From Dehalococcoidia bacterium UBA5748 (GTDB taxonomy: Bacteria; Chloroflexota; Dehalococcoidia; Dehalococcoidales; UBA5627): a DNA stretch of 30,322 bases. The stretch covers positions 1 through 30,322 of the forward strand of contig DIFM01000024.1 in NCBI GenBank assembly GCA_002419135.1, in the 5' to 3' direction. The notes beneath the pieces were generated by a model. That model had not been told where the DNA came from, searched no databases, and saw only the letters and a program-made list of their open reading frames with translations. Shown here piece by piece: positions 24,238 to 30,322 of this stretch. A program made the position numbers and the translations under genes. The stretch's first letter is position 1. Every line of letters starts with the position of its first letter.

Positions 24238-24987
24238 ATGAAGCTTTTTACGGTTAAAAAACTAGCCGACATGGCCGGAATCAGCGTACGCACACTGCAC
24301 TACTATGACCAAATGGGGCTCTTAACACCAAAGTCACGGACTGCGAACGGATACAGATACTATGATGACAGTGCGGTTATGCAATTGCAGCAGATTATGT
24401 TCTTCCGCGAACTGGGGTTTGGGCTGGATGAAATCGGAAAGATTCTAAAAGACCCGAATTTCGATCTGATTGAAGCGCTGCAGTCACAAAAGATGCTGCT
24501 TTCAAAAAAAGCACAGCGTATCAATGAGCTGACGAAGACAATTGAAAAAACCATTAAAAACTTAAAACAGGAGACTGAAATGCCGATTAAAGAATATTAT
24601 GAAGGATTCAGCAACGAACAAATCGAAAAGTACCGACAGGAGGTACGACAGCGCTGGGGAGAAAAAACCTTAAAAGACAGCGAAGAGCGTGTTATGAATA
24701 TGGGAAAGGAGAAATTCAAGGCAGTGTAAGAGGAAGGCGGAGCCATTTTTAAGGCGATTTGCGACAATATGCCGAAAGGTTATGACAGCAAAGAAGTACG
24801 GGAACTGGTGGCTAAATGGAGAAACTGGCTGGAAAACTTTTCACATTATTCGGATGAGGCGGTTCTGGGGCTGGGGCAGACCTATAGCCGGCATCCCGAT
24901 TTTGCCAATTTTTCCCAAAAATATGATGCGGATTTTCCCGAATTTTTTACGAAAGCAATTGAATATTATTGTGCTTCCAAAAAATAA
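24238..24987 (+). pseudogene. TipA-like MerR regulator interrupted by an in-frame stop
   Basis: The gene encodes an N-terminal MerR winged helix (FTVKKLADMAGISVRTLHYYDQMGLL, residues 4-29, then NGYRYYDDSAVMQLQQI), a coiled-coil dimerisation helix (about 75-112) and a TipAS-type ligand-binding domain. At codon 164 (24727-24729) there is a TAA. The same frame then continues without a shift, beginning EEGGAIFKAICDNMPKG, to a normal stop at 24987; this is the rest of the TipAS domain. A single C-to-T change in a CAA (Gln) codon would explain it. An internal ATG at 24580 (residue 115) has AGGAG 6 nt upstream and would give a TipAS-only form, as in Streptomyces tipA. Alternatives are a sequencing error, readthrough, or two separate polypeptides. 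Its tail ends 9 bp from the mgtE stop. Confidence 0.8.
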
Positions 24988-24996
24988 AGTATCGCT

Positions 24997-26340
24997 TTAA
25001 ATAGTAAACATAATATTGGCAACCACAAAATAAAGGAAAACGCCGAATATATCCATAACCGTACTTATAAAAGGAGCGGATACCAGTGCAGGGTCGAGTT
25101 TTACCAACCGGAAAGCAAAAGGTAAAGCCCCGCCGATAATGGTTGCTATAAGTGAGATGACAATTAGCGTAAAGGTAACTACACCTGCTACCATCAAATC
25201 CCGCCCTAAGATATAGGCTAAGACCAGTACCGCCGCACCCAGCGCTAAACCGAGAACTATACCTACCAGAGATTCCCTGCCAATTACTGCTAACGCCTTC
25301 TTGGGGTTTACTTCTCCGGTTGCCAGACCACGGATTACAACGGTAGCCGACTGAGCGCCCACATTACCGCCGGTGCCGATAAGCAAGGGGATGAAGGCTG
25401 CCAGTATAACCATCTCTCCCAGCAGCGCTTCCTGACCTGCGATGATAGAGCCGGTAAGCATATTTACCAGTATCAGCAGGAACAACCACACGGCGCGGCT
25501 TTTTACCACATCCAGTATACGGCTGGTAAAATAGCTCCTTTCAGTTCCCTGCACGGCGCCGAAGCGGTAAATATCCTCGGTTGTTTCTTCTTCGATAATA
25601 TCAACAACATCGTCATAGGTAATAATACCGACCAAACGTTCCTCGGCATCGACCACCGGAATGGCAATCAATTCGCGTTCGCGCAGTATCTTGGCAACTT
25701 CTTCCCGGTCGGTGTTGGTATAAACAAAAAGCGGCTCCGGGGTCATAATATCCGCTATTCTGGACTGCGGGTCGGCAATGACCAAATCCCGCAAAGATAC
25801 AGTACCGATTAAATGTCGTCCGCGATCCATCACGTAGCATACATAGATTGTCTCTCTGTTTATGGCAAGTTCCCGAATTCTCTCCAACGCCTGTTCCACT
25901 GTCATAAAACCATGCAGGTCGACAAAATAAGGCGTCATTTCACGACCGGCAGTATCTTCCTCGTAGCCAAGTAAATGGACGGTCAGACGCCGTTGTTCGG
26001 GGGATAATATCTGCAGGAGCCTGCGGGCAACATTTGCCGGGGCTTCCTCTAAAAGTTCGATGCGGTCATCGGGAGGCAGGGCTTCAAGAAAGGTACGTGC
26101 CGCCTGGTCTGAAAAAGATTCCAGCAGACGGTTCTGCAGTGAACTGTCCATATAATCGAAAACATCGACTGCCAGGGTTTTAGGAAGCAGGCGAAATACA
26201 ATCACCGCCTTATCATCAGGTATGCTGTCAAGCAACTCTGCGATATTCTCCGGCTCGGTTTCAAGCAATTTCTCGCGTAAAACCTTATAGTTTTTTTCTG
26301 CCAGCAACTCTTTGAAGGCGTCTACATTCATTTCTTCCAT
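24997..26340 (-). CDS. mgtE: Magnesium transporter MgtE
   Basis: MgtE is a dimeric Mg2+ channel gated by cytoplasmic magnesium. The 447-residue protein has the N-terminal helical domain (about 1-130), two CBS domains (about 130-255, with IADIMTPEPLFVYTNTDREEV and IPVVDAEERLVGIITYDDVVDIIEEE), a connecting plug helix and five membrane helices. The pore signature GTGGNVGAQSATVVIRGLATGE lies in the second or third helix, and the conserved pore aspartate region LVKLDPALVSAPFISTVMDIFG is near the end. The frame is open for 42 more codons upstream, but those run through a terminator hairpin. AAGAGG 6 nt before ATG 26340 sets the start. The leader upstream suggests attenuation control, plausibly by Mg2+. 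Confidence 0.95.
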   Translation of the reverse strand: MEEMNVDAFKELLAEKNYKVLREKLLETEPENIAELLDSIPDDKAVIVFRLLPKTLAVDVFDYMDSSLQNRLLESFSDQAARTFLEALPPDDRIELLEEAPANVARRLLQILSPEQRRLTVHLLGYEEDTAGREMTPYFVDLHGFMTVEQALERIRELAINRETIYVCYVMDRGRHLIGTVSLRDLVIADPQSRIADIMTPEPLFVYTNTDREEVAKILRERELIAIPVVDAEERLVGIITYDDVVDIIEEETTEDIYRFGAVQGTERSYFTSRILDVVKSRAVWLFLLILVNMLTGSIIAGQEALLGEMVILAAFIPLLIGTGGNVGAQSATVVIRGLATGEVNPKKALAVIGRESLVGIVLGLALGAAVLVLAYILGRDLMVAGVVTFTLIVISLIATIIGGALPFAFRLVKLDPALVSAPFISTVMDIFGVFLYFVVANIMFTI

Positions 26341-26367
26341 CGGCAGCCTCTTTTTGGTTATCCGGAT

Positions 26368-26396
26368 AAAAAAACCCACGCCCGATGGGACGTGGG
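26368..26396 (-). terminator. Leader terminator upstream of mgtE
   Basis: On the minus strand a 9-bp stem (26396-26388 with 26383-26375, one G-U) and 4-nt loop are followed by seven T. It lies 28 nt before the mgtE ATG and well downstream of the promoter, so it can only act as an attenuator of mgtE or of a leader RNA. Confidence 0.85.
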
Positions 26397-26532
26397 GTAT
26401 ATATACACCACTAAGCCGCATATGCCCTATTCCAAGGCAACCTTCGGCATTACCCATTGAACGCAAACAAACTTATTCTCTCGTTTATCGGGTTCTCTGT
26501 CAGATTTTGTTTCCATTTTTATTTCCAATTCC
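26368..26532 (-). promoter_or_regulatory. mgtE 5' leader with terminator/antiterminator switch
   Basis: The predicted transcript starts near 26532. An upstream part can form AAAC/GTTT and ACCC/GGGT pairings around CAATGGGT, then an ATGCC/GGCAT stem. A 20-nt hairpin at 26411-26392 (GTGG and GTA pairing with TAC and CCAC) uses the same bases as the terminator's 5' arm (26396-26392), so the two exclude each other. CAATGGGT and a nearby AAACG recall the M-box magnesium riboswitch, but the 5' GUUAGGUGAGGCUCC element of that class is absent. A Mg2+-sensing role is inferred from the gene it precedes. Confidence 0.6.
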
Positions 26533-26538
26533 TTAAGG

Positions 26539-26568
26539 ATTATAAATGCAATATCAGACTTCTGTCAA
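26539..26568 (-). promoter_or_regulatory. Strong promoter of mgtE
   Basis: On the minus strand a perfect TTGACA (26568-26563) and a perfect TATAAT (26544-26539) are separated by 18 bp, the strongest promoter in the window. Confidence 0.85.
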
Positions 26569-26589
26569 TTATTTTTTTACGCTTAGAAG

Positions 26590-26608
26590 TTTCTTCCATA
26601 GGAAGAAA
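26590..26608. other. Perfect hairpin behind the P-II-like gene
   Basis: TTTCTTCC and GGAAGAAA form an 8-bp stem with a 3-nt loop, 62 bp past the P-II-like stop. No T-tract follows on the minus strand, so termination is uncertain. Confidence 0.4.
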
Positions 26609-26670
26609 GAACAGATATACCAAGGCCTTATTGCCATAAAGCCACTTTCCTTGATAGCTACCTGCTCTTT

Positions 26671-27102
26671 TTATTCTTTATTATCGGGAGTGCCATCCGT
26701 CTTTACATTATCGCTTTCCTCTGACTCTTCCCCGGATGAATCGGGCGCACTTTTTTCTTTCTCGAATTCATCTTCCGTATCCTTTTGAAAATGGTGGGAA
26801 ATACCGAACATCTTATCAATGGGAAGCGTAAATGCAATGCCGGCGCCCGGTTTTTCCAGGTCGGTAGCGGCAACAATTTCTTTTAAAATGGCCTCTCTTT
26901 CATCGGAACGTACTGCCGACAATACAATCTCTTTTTCAGGTTCAAGGCTTATCCCCAAAAGCGTTCTCTGTTCATGTATGCCCATTCCCCTGCCTAGGAT
27001 TATCGTTCCACCGGTTGCCCCCGCTTTCATCGAAGTCTCTAAAACCTTCTCCCCCCAACCCTTGTTGACTACCGTTACAATAAGATATATTCCTGATTCC
27101 AT
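26671..27102 (-). CDS. P-II-like signalling protein with acidic tail
   Basis: The first 95 or so residues of this 143-residue protein have the ferredoxin-like P-II/GlnB fold pattern: IYLIVTVVNKGWGEKVLETSMKAGATGGTIILGRG, then EKEIVLSAVRSDEREAILKEIV and GAGIAFTLPIDKMFG. The classic GlnB uridylylation tyrosine motif is not evident, so nitrogen control is not implied. The last 45 residues are highly acidic and look disordered (DEFEKEKSAPDSSGEESEESD). The ATG has AAGGAG 10 nt upstream. It follows two DUF1538 genes by only 4 bp. The likely role is binding a small effector and gating the adjacent membrane proteins, as GlnK does for AmtB. That is an inference from context. Confidence 0.78.
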   Translation of the reverse strand: MESGIYLIVTVVNKGWGEKVLETSMKAGATGGTIILGRGMGIHEQRTLLGISLEPEKEIVLSAVRSDEREAILKEIVAATDLEKPGAGIAFTLPIDKMFGISHHFQKDTEDEFEKEKSAPDSSGEESEESDNVKTDGTPDNKE

Positions 27103-27106
27103 TTAT

Positions 27107-27841
27107 TTATAACTCCTTTTTACGCTTTCTTATACGTGCCAGAAAACCCAAAGTCATAACCGAAAGAATCGGTGCTAAAGCAATCAATGCTATCAACCCG
27201 AAACCATGAAGAATAGGATCGCGGCCTTCCATCGCTGAAGAGATACCGACAGCTATCGCCAGCAAAAATGTAACCGCCATCGGACCGGTAGCCACACCGC
27301 CGGCATCGAAAGCGATGGATAAAAACGACTTGTCGCTAAACCACATCATTAACAGAGCAATTATATAACCGGGTACCACTATATACAACAAAGGGATGCC
27401 ATAAATAATTTTTGCCATCCCCAAAGCGACAAATACCGCCACACCAACGCAGATAGCAACAAGAACCGTTGTTTTGCGTATGCTGGATGCAGATGCTTTT
27501 TCCACCTGGTCACACAGAACACGCACTGCAGGCTCTGTCCAGGTCGTTAAGAAACCAATAAAAAACCCGAACGGTATTAACAGCCAGTAGGATTCTATGT
27601 TACCCAAATACTTCCCGATTGCCTCTCCGGCGGGCAGGAAGCCGACATGCACACCCTGTAAAAAGAGCAGCAAGCCCAAACCGGCAATGGCTGTCCCTAC
27701 CATCAGGTTATAGATATACTTTTTAGGCAGTTTTAAGAAAAACAACTGGAATATTATAAAAAGCACAAGTATCGGCAACAACGCTTTTATAACGCCGATA
27801 AAGGTATCACCGAAACCGCCAAAAATCGCTGCAAAACTCAA
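27107..27841 (-). CDS. DUF1538 membrane protein, second subunit
   Basis: A 244-residue membrane protein with about seven hydrophobic segments. It carries the DUF1538 signature SIAFDAGGVATGPMAVTFLLA in its second half, followed by DPILHGFGLIALIALAPILSVM. The partner gene immediately upstream has the same signature, so the two are paralogues, probably forming one heteromeric unit; in other bacteria the two halves are fused. A DUF1538 pair from a Halomonas species (UmpAB) has been reported as a Na+(Li+,K+)/H+ antiporter, to my recollection. The start is TTG 27841, overlapping the upstream stop in a TTGA. The C-terminus is strongly basic (ARIRKRKKEL), unlike the acidic P-II-like tail encoded next. 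Confidence 0.85.
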   Translation of the reverse strand: MSFAAIFGGFGDTFIGVIKALLPILVLFIIFQLFFLKLPKKYIYNLMVGTAIAGLGLLLFLQGVHVGFLPAGEAIGKYLGNIESYWLLIPFGFFIGFLTTWTEPAVRVLCDQVEKASASSIRKTTVLVAICVGVAVFVALGMAKIIYGIPLLYIVVPGYIIALLMMWFSDKSFLSIAFDAGGVATGPMAVTFLLAIAVGISSAMEGRDPILHGFGLIALIALAPILSVMTLGFLARIRKRKKEL

Positions 27842-28533
27842 TATAGTAATATCCCCATAATCATTATTGCAATGATCGGACCGACGGAAGCCAGACCGAT
27901 TAAACCGAAACCGTCTGATATAGCCGACCTTCCCGCAAGCGCCGAACTGAAGCCAAGCCCCAGTGCCAGTATTATCGGCACGGTCATAGGGCCGGTGGTC
28001 ACGCCGCCGGCGTCAAAAGCAACCGGCACGAACTGCGCCGGCGTAAAGAACGCCAGTATGATAATTACCAGATAGCTGGCAGCCATCAGGTAAATCATAC
28101 GAAAGCCGAACACAATCCTTAGTAAGGCCATCGCCACAAAGAAAGCAATGCCTATGCCGATAATAAAAGTTAAAATGTTGGCACCGATTTCGCCATCGGT
28201 AACGCTGGCAATCTGCCCGGTCAATACGATAACGTCGGGCTCGGCAATAGTCGCTACAAAACCGAGCAGAAAAGCCACGATAATAAGTAGAGGAAAAGAA
28301 CGCCTCTTGGGAAGCTCTGCTCCTATTGCCTGCCCCATCGGCAGAATACCTATTTCAAGCCCGACCAAAAAGAGTATCATGCCGGAAATTGCCATAATGA
28401 CACCTGCGAAAAACTGCCAGAACTGCTCAAGCGGCATTTTCAACAGGGTAAATTGCATTATGATAATTACAGCCACAAGAGGGAGCATTGCCTTGAGGAC
28501 TTCCAGCGATTTATTTTTCAAATAAGAAAGCAT
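27838..28533 (-). CDS. DUF1538 membrane protein, first subunit
   Basis: A 231-residue membrane protein of the DUF1538 family and the first gene of the three-gene operon. The signature PVAFDAGGVTTGPMTVPIILALGLGFSSALAGR lies near the centre-right, and ISDGFGLIGLASVGPIIAIMIMGILLY closes the protein. About seven hydrophobic segments are visible, the first preceded by a short amphipathic start (MLSYLKNKSLEVLKAM). The frame is open to a GTG at 28581, but that extension runs through a terminator. ATG 28533 with GGAG 8 nt upstream is preferred. It overlaps the next gene by 4 bp. The probable role is ion/proton exchange together with its paralogue, possibly controlled by the P-II-like protein. Confidence 0.85.
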   Translation of the reverse strand: MLSYLKNKSLEVLKAMLPLVAVIIIMQFTLLKMPLEQFWQFFAGVIMAISGMILFLVGLEIGILPMGQAIGAELPKRRSFPLLIIVAFLLGFVATIAEPDVIVLTGQIASVTDGEIGANILTFIIGIGIAFFVAMALLRIVFGFRMIYLMAASYLVIIILAFFTPAQFVPVAFDAGGVTTGPMTVPIILALGLGFSSALAGRSAISDGFGLIGLASVGPIIAIMIMGILLY

Positions 28534-28566
28534 TCGGGCAACTCCGTAAAAGAGATTTAAATACAG

Positions 28567-28604
28567 AAAAAGGGGCGACACATAAGTTTAACAGTGTTAT
28601 GTCG
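28567..28604 (-). terminator. Terminator or attenuator before the DUF1538 operon
   Basis: On the minus strand CGACATA (28604-28598) pairs with TGTGTCG (28582-28576), one G-U, loop 15 nt, followed by CCCCTTTTT. It lies 33 bp before the first DUF1538 ATG. It may attenuate that operon or end read-through from rsgA about 360 bp upstream. Confidence 0.6.
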
Positions 28605-28775
28605 TATCGGTCAAATGGAAATACCAATTTCAGCGGGTAAAATTACGATTGTTGCGTATTTTATTCCAATCTGACTTTACTGCCTTGACTATGATTAGGA
28701 AGGCAAATGAAGTAGATGTGTCATGATAAAGAGTATCGAATTTCATTCAGACTTTTCGTTCCACTCAGAGTAGCA

Positions 28776-28875
28776 ACCCCTCCCCAGATTCTTCAGTCAT
28801 CCTACGTGACTTCAGAATGACATGCAGGGGAAGTGTCATGCTGAGTTCGTGAGGGACGAACGAAGCATCTGGGGG
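28776..28875. repeat. Rearranged copy of the 109-bp repeat element
   Basis: 28834-28874 is nearly identical to the reverse complement of the right arm of the element at 14775-14883 (TGTCATGCTGAG, then CGAACGAAGCAT and CTGGGG). 28776-28802 resembles the reverse complement of that element's left arm (ATGACTGAAGAATCTGGGG). The two arms are both present but in a different arrangement. Confidence 0.65.
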
Positions 28876-28961
28876 GTGGTAAAACACCTATTTTATTCAT
28901 ATAACCCCACCGGATGCCGGAATCTCAACCCGTCATGAATCGCAACGACATTTTATTTTCC

Positions 28962-30050
28962 CTACTGCCCGGCTTTCCTCTTAATCTCTTTGGCGAACAG
29001 GTTCTTCCACTTCTCTTTTTCCATGCGCCGCACGCTGTTATCCTCTCTGGCAGCCATGTAAACAAGTTCGTTCCGCAGTTTTTTATAGCTTTCGAAACGC
29101 TCCTGTTCCAAATCACCAGATTCAATGGCATGCCTTATGGCGCAGCCGGGTTCCCTGTCATGGGTACAATCGTTGTAATAACACCTTTCGGCAAGAGTGG
29201 TTATATCGGGGAAAGCCCCTTCGAGGTCGTCTTCCCCAGCCCACATCTGGATTTCGCGCATCCCCGGGGTATCTATTACCATTCCGCCGGACGGCATCAA
29301 AATAAGTTCCCGTCTGGTAGTGGTATGCCTGCCCATTTTATCATCGGCGCGGACTTCTCCGATATCCTGTATCTCGGCGCCGATAAGAGCGTTGATGATG
29401 GATGATTTGCCAACGCCGGAAGACCCCAGAAAAGCGGCGGTTTTACCATTTTCAAGGTATTGTGCCAACTCATTCAATCCGGAGCGTTCGCGGGCGCTGA
29501 GAGCGTGCACAGGAACACCCATGGCAACAGTCTCGACACTCTCGATACTGACAGCTAAATCAGGGCACAGGTCGGTTTTATTTAACACGATAACAGGAGA
29601 TGCCCCGCTGTTCCATGCCAGAGTTAAATACCTCTCGATTCGGCGCAGATTGAGGTTTCTGCCGCCGTCCAAACCGCTGACGATAAAGACGGAATCTACA
29701 TTGGCAGCCACCACCTGTTCCTTGGTAAGTTCTTCGGCGACTTTACGTGAAAATCTGCTTTTACGCGGAATCATGGCATGGATAATAGCAGTTCTTTCGT
29801 TCACCTGCGGAACGATTACCACCCAGTCGCCTACGGCAGGCAACTGCCCCTCCTCCCCTGCCAGAAAGCGCATTTTACCGGATATTTTTGCCGCCAGTTC
29901 GCCGTGCTCACTGTAAACCTTGTATAAGTCGCGGGATTCTGAGGAGACTCTGGCAGGAATCGAATTCGGGATTTTTACTTGTTTGAATTGTCCTTCGAAG
30001 AAGGCATCCCAGCCTAATTGAGATAGTGAGTATTGAGTATTGTCGTTCAT
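28962..30050 (-). CDS. rsgA: Ribosome small-subunit-dependent GTPase RsgA
   Basis: RsgA is a GTPase that helps late maturation of the 30S ribosomal subunit. The 362-residue protein has an N-terminal OB-fold, a circularly permuted GTPase domain with NKTD (157-160) before the P-loop GSSGVGKS (209-216) and DTPG (260-263), and a C-terminal zinc site (C290, C295, H297, C303) in CYYNDCTHDREPGCAI. All key residues are intact. The ATG at 30050 has no Shine-Dalgarno. A TATAAT at 30065-30060 on the minus strand ends 9 nt before it, so the mRNA would have almost no leader. It is divergent from the HNH fragment at the right edge. Confidence 0.96.
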   Translation of the reverse strand: MNDNTQYSLSQLGWDAFFEGQFKQVKIPNSIPARVSSESRDLYKVYSEHGELAAKISGKMRFLAGEEGQLPAVGDWVVIVPQVNERTAIIHAMIPRKSRFSRKVAEELTKEQVVAANVDSVFIVSGLDGGRNLNLRRIERYLTLAWNSGASPVIVLNKTDLCPDLAVSIESVETVAMGVPVHALSARERSGLNELAQYLENGKTAAFLGSSGVGKSSIINALIGAEIQDIGEVRADDKMGRHTTTRRELILMPSGGMVIDTPGMREIQMWAGEDDLEGAFPDITTLAERCYYNDCTHDREPGCAIRHAIESGDLEQERFESYKKLRNELVYMAAREDNSVRRMEKEKWKNLFAKEIKRKAGQ

Positions 30051-30059
30051 AATATGAGT

Positions 30060-30065
30060 ATTATA
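30060..30065 (-). promoter_or_regulatory. -10 box of rsgA
   Basis: A perfect TATAAT on the minus strand sits 9 nt before the rsgA start codon. The -35 is weak (AGGACA with an 18-bp spacer). Confidence 0.5.
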
Positions 30066-30098
30066 TAACTTCCTAAAAATATTGTCCTATGAATAATG

Positions 30099-30136
30099 TT
30101 GACAATAAAAATAAATTCGTTACACTTACGTATAAT
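30099..30136 (+). promoter_or_regulatory. Promoter region of the HNH-like fragment
   Basis: A perfect TTGACA (30099-30104) is followed after 16 bp by TACACT (30121-30126). A perfect TATAAT (30131-30136) lies further on without a matching -35. Either could drive the gene at 30160. Confidence 0.5.
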
Positions 30137-30159
30137 AATCTAACTTAGAGGAGGATATT

Positions 30160-30312
30160 ATGTTTCCATTCGATAAATATCCAAACGATGGTGTCATGCC
30201 CCTTAAGAAACACAGTGAAACGAATGCTAGACGTGGATACGGATTAGAACTTCAAAGGATAACAGGACAAAATAATTGTGTTTATTGTGGAATAAACTTA
30301 GGGAAACTCTGA
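30160..30312 (+). pseudogene. 5' fragment of a probable HNH endonuclease gene
   Basis: A 50-codon frame starts at ATG 30160 behind an excellent GAGGAGG ribosome-binding site. It contains RRGYGLELQRITGQNNCVYCG, which resembles the start of HNH nucleases whose first CxxC zinc knuckle precedes the HNH core. The frame then ends abruptly in GKL and TGA, with no HNH residues. The last 22 or so bases of the window (GGGAAACTCTGAAAAAGTCC) look foreign to the gene and may be the end of an inserted element. The family call is tentative. The composition is more AT-rich than neighbouring genes, which may mean recent acquisition. Confidence 0.5.
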
Positions 30313-30322
30313 AAAAGTCCAC

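Larger units (their letters stand above)
28534..28961. other. Intergenic region with rearranged repeats
   Basis: No gene is seen. From left to right: the DUF1538 ribosome-binding site, the terminator at 28567-28604, an unremarkable AT-rich stretch with a TAAAAT on the minus strand near 28660, and the repeat fragments of 28776-28875 up to the rsgA stop. Confidence 0.65.

Noticed and set aside
26341..26466. 42-codon N-terminal extension of MgtE starting at TTG 26466
   Set aside because: The extension runs through the terminator hairpin and its T-tract, has no ribosome-binding site, and MgtE's normal N-terminus with AAGAGG begins at 26340.
26397..26532. Canonical M-box riboswitch
   Set aside because: CAATGGGT and AAACG are present, but the conserved 5' GUUAGGUGAGGCUCC element and the 3' core are not recognisable. 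It was kept as an unclassified leader.
28534..28581. GTG start 16 codons upstream for the first DUF1538 protein
   Set aside because: It passes through the terminator's A/T tract. GGAG before ATG 28533 is a better start.
28914..29916. Long plus-strand frames opposite rsgA
   Set aside because: They are antisense shadows of rsgA, whose full set of GTPase and zinc motifs is on the minus strand.
1..30322. CRISPR array, rRNA genes, prophage or complete insertion sequence
   Set aside because: No regularly spaced direct repeats, rRNA landmarks, phage structural genes or transposase frames were seen.

Overview
This 30.3 kb stretch looks like chromosomal DNA of a Dehalococcoidia-type member of the Chloroflexota. 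That is an inference from gene content and style, not from a database match. The main clue is a cell-division cluster reduced to mraZ-rsmH-ftsA-ftsZ with no murein-synthesis genes between them, as expected in the wall-less Dehalococcoidia. Supporting signs are many TTG and GTG starts, moderate GC, and interspersed REP/MITE-like repeats of a type I associate with Chloroflexota genomes. Both ends of the window lie in or near repeat or insertion-like sequence, so it may be a whole contig broken at repeats.

Layout. Positions 1-4330 hold the minus-strand division cluster with a promoter and a ladder of MraZ boxes in front of mraZ. Positions 4387-8170 read rightward: trmD, rplS, a terminator, then priA. 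Positions 8293-13149 carry a CCA-adding/HD protein that may be translated from a leaderless mRNA, the secDF pair and a CDF metal transporter, which meets a LysE-type exporter tail to tail. A nitroreductase follows. Positions 14388-15024 are a gene-free patch of hairpin-rich repeats.

Positions 15025-20817 form the most interesting gene neighbourhood. It holds a NurA nuclease overlapping a small membrane protein, a transglutaminase-like lipoprotein, a 30-residue membrane micropeptide, a HAS-barrel protein, a HerA ATPase and a patatin-like phospholipase. The last four are tightly spaced and probably co-transcribed. NurA and HerA are expected to form a DNA end-resection machine. The membrane-associated partners are unexplained.

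After tRNA-Ala(UGC) there is a 556-bp gene-free, AT-rich region with consensus-like promoters, a long-range 13-bp pairing and an intrinsic terminator: a candidate structured RNA or 5' leader ahead of a DUF998 membrane protein. Next come a CPA-type cation/proton antiporter with an RCK domain, and a TipA-like MerR regulator broken by one in-frame stop codon but keeping a clear MerR-style operator. The magnesium transporter mgtE follows, preceded by a strong promoter and mutually exclusive terminator and antiterminator hairpins. Then comes a three-gene operon of two DUF1538 membrane proteins and a P-II-like protein. Ion transport (antiporter, MgtE, DUF1538 pair) is thus concentrated in 22-28.6 kb. 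The window closes with rsgA and the 5' fragment of a probable HNH endonuclease gene cut off at the right edge.
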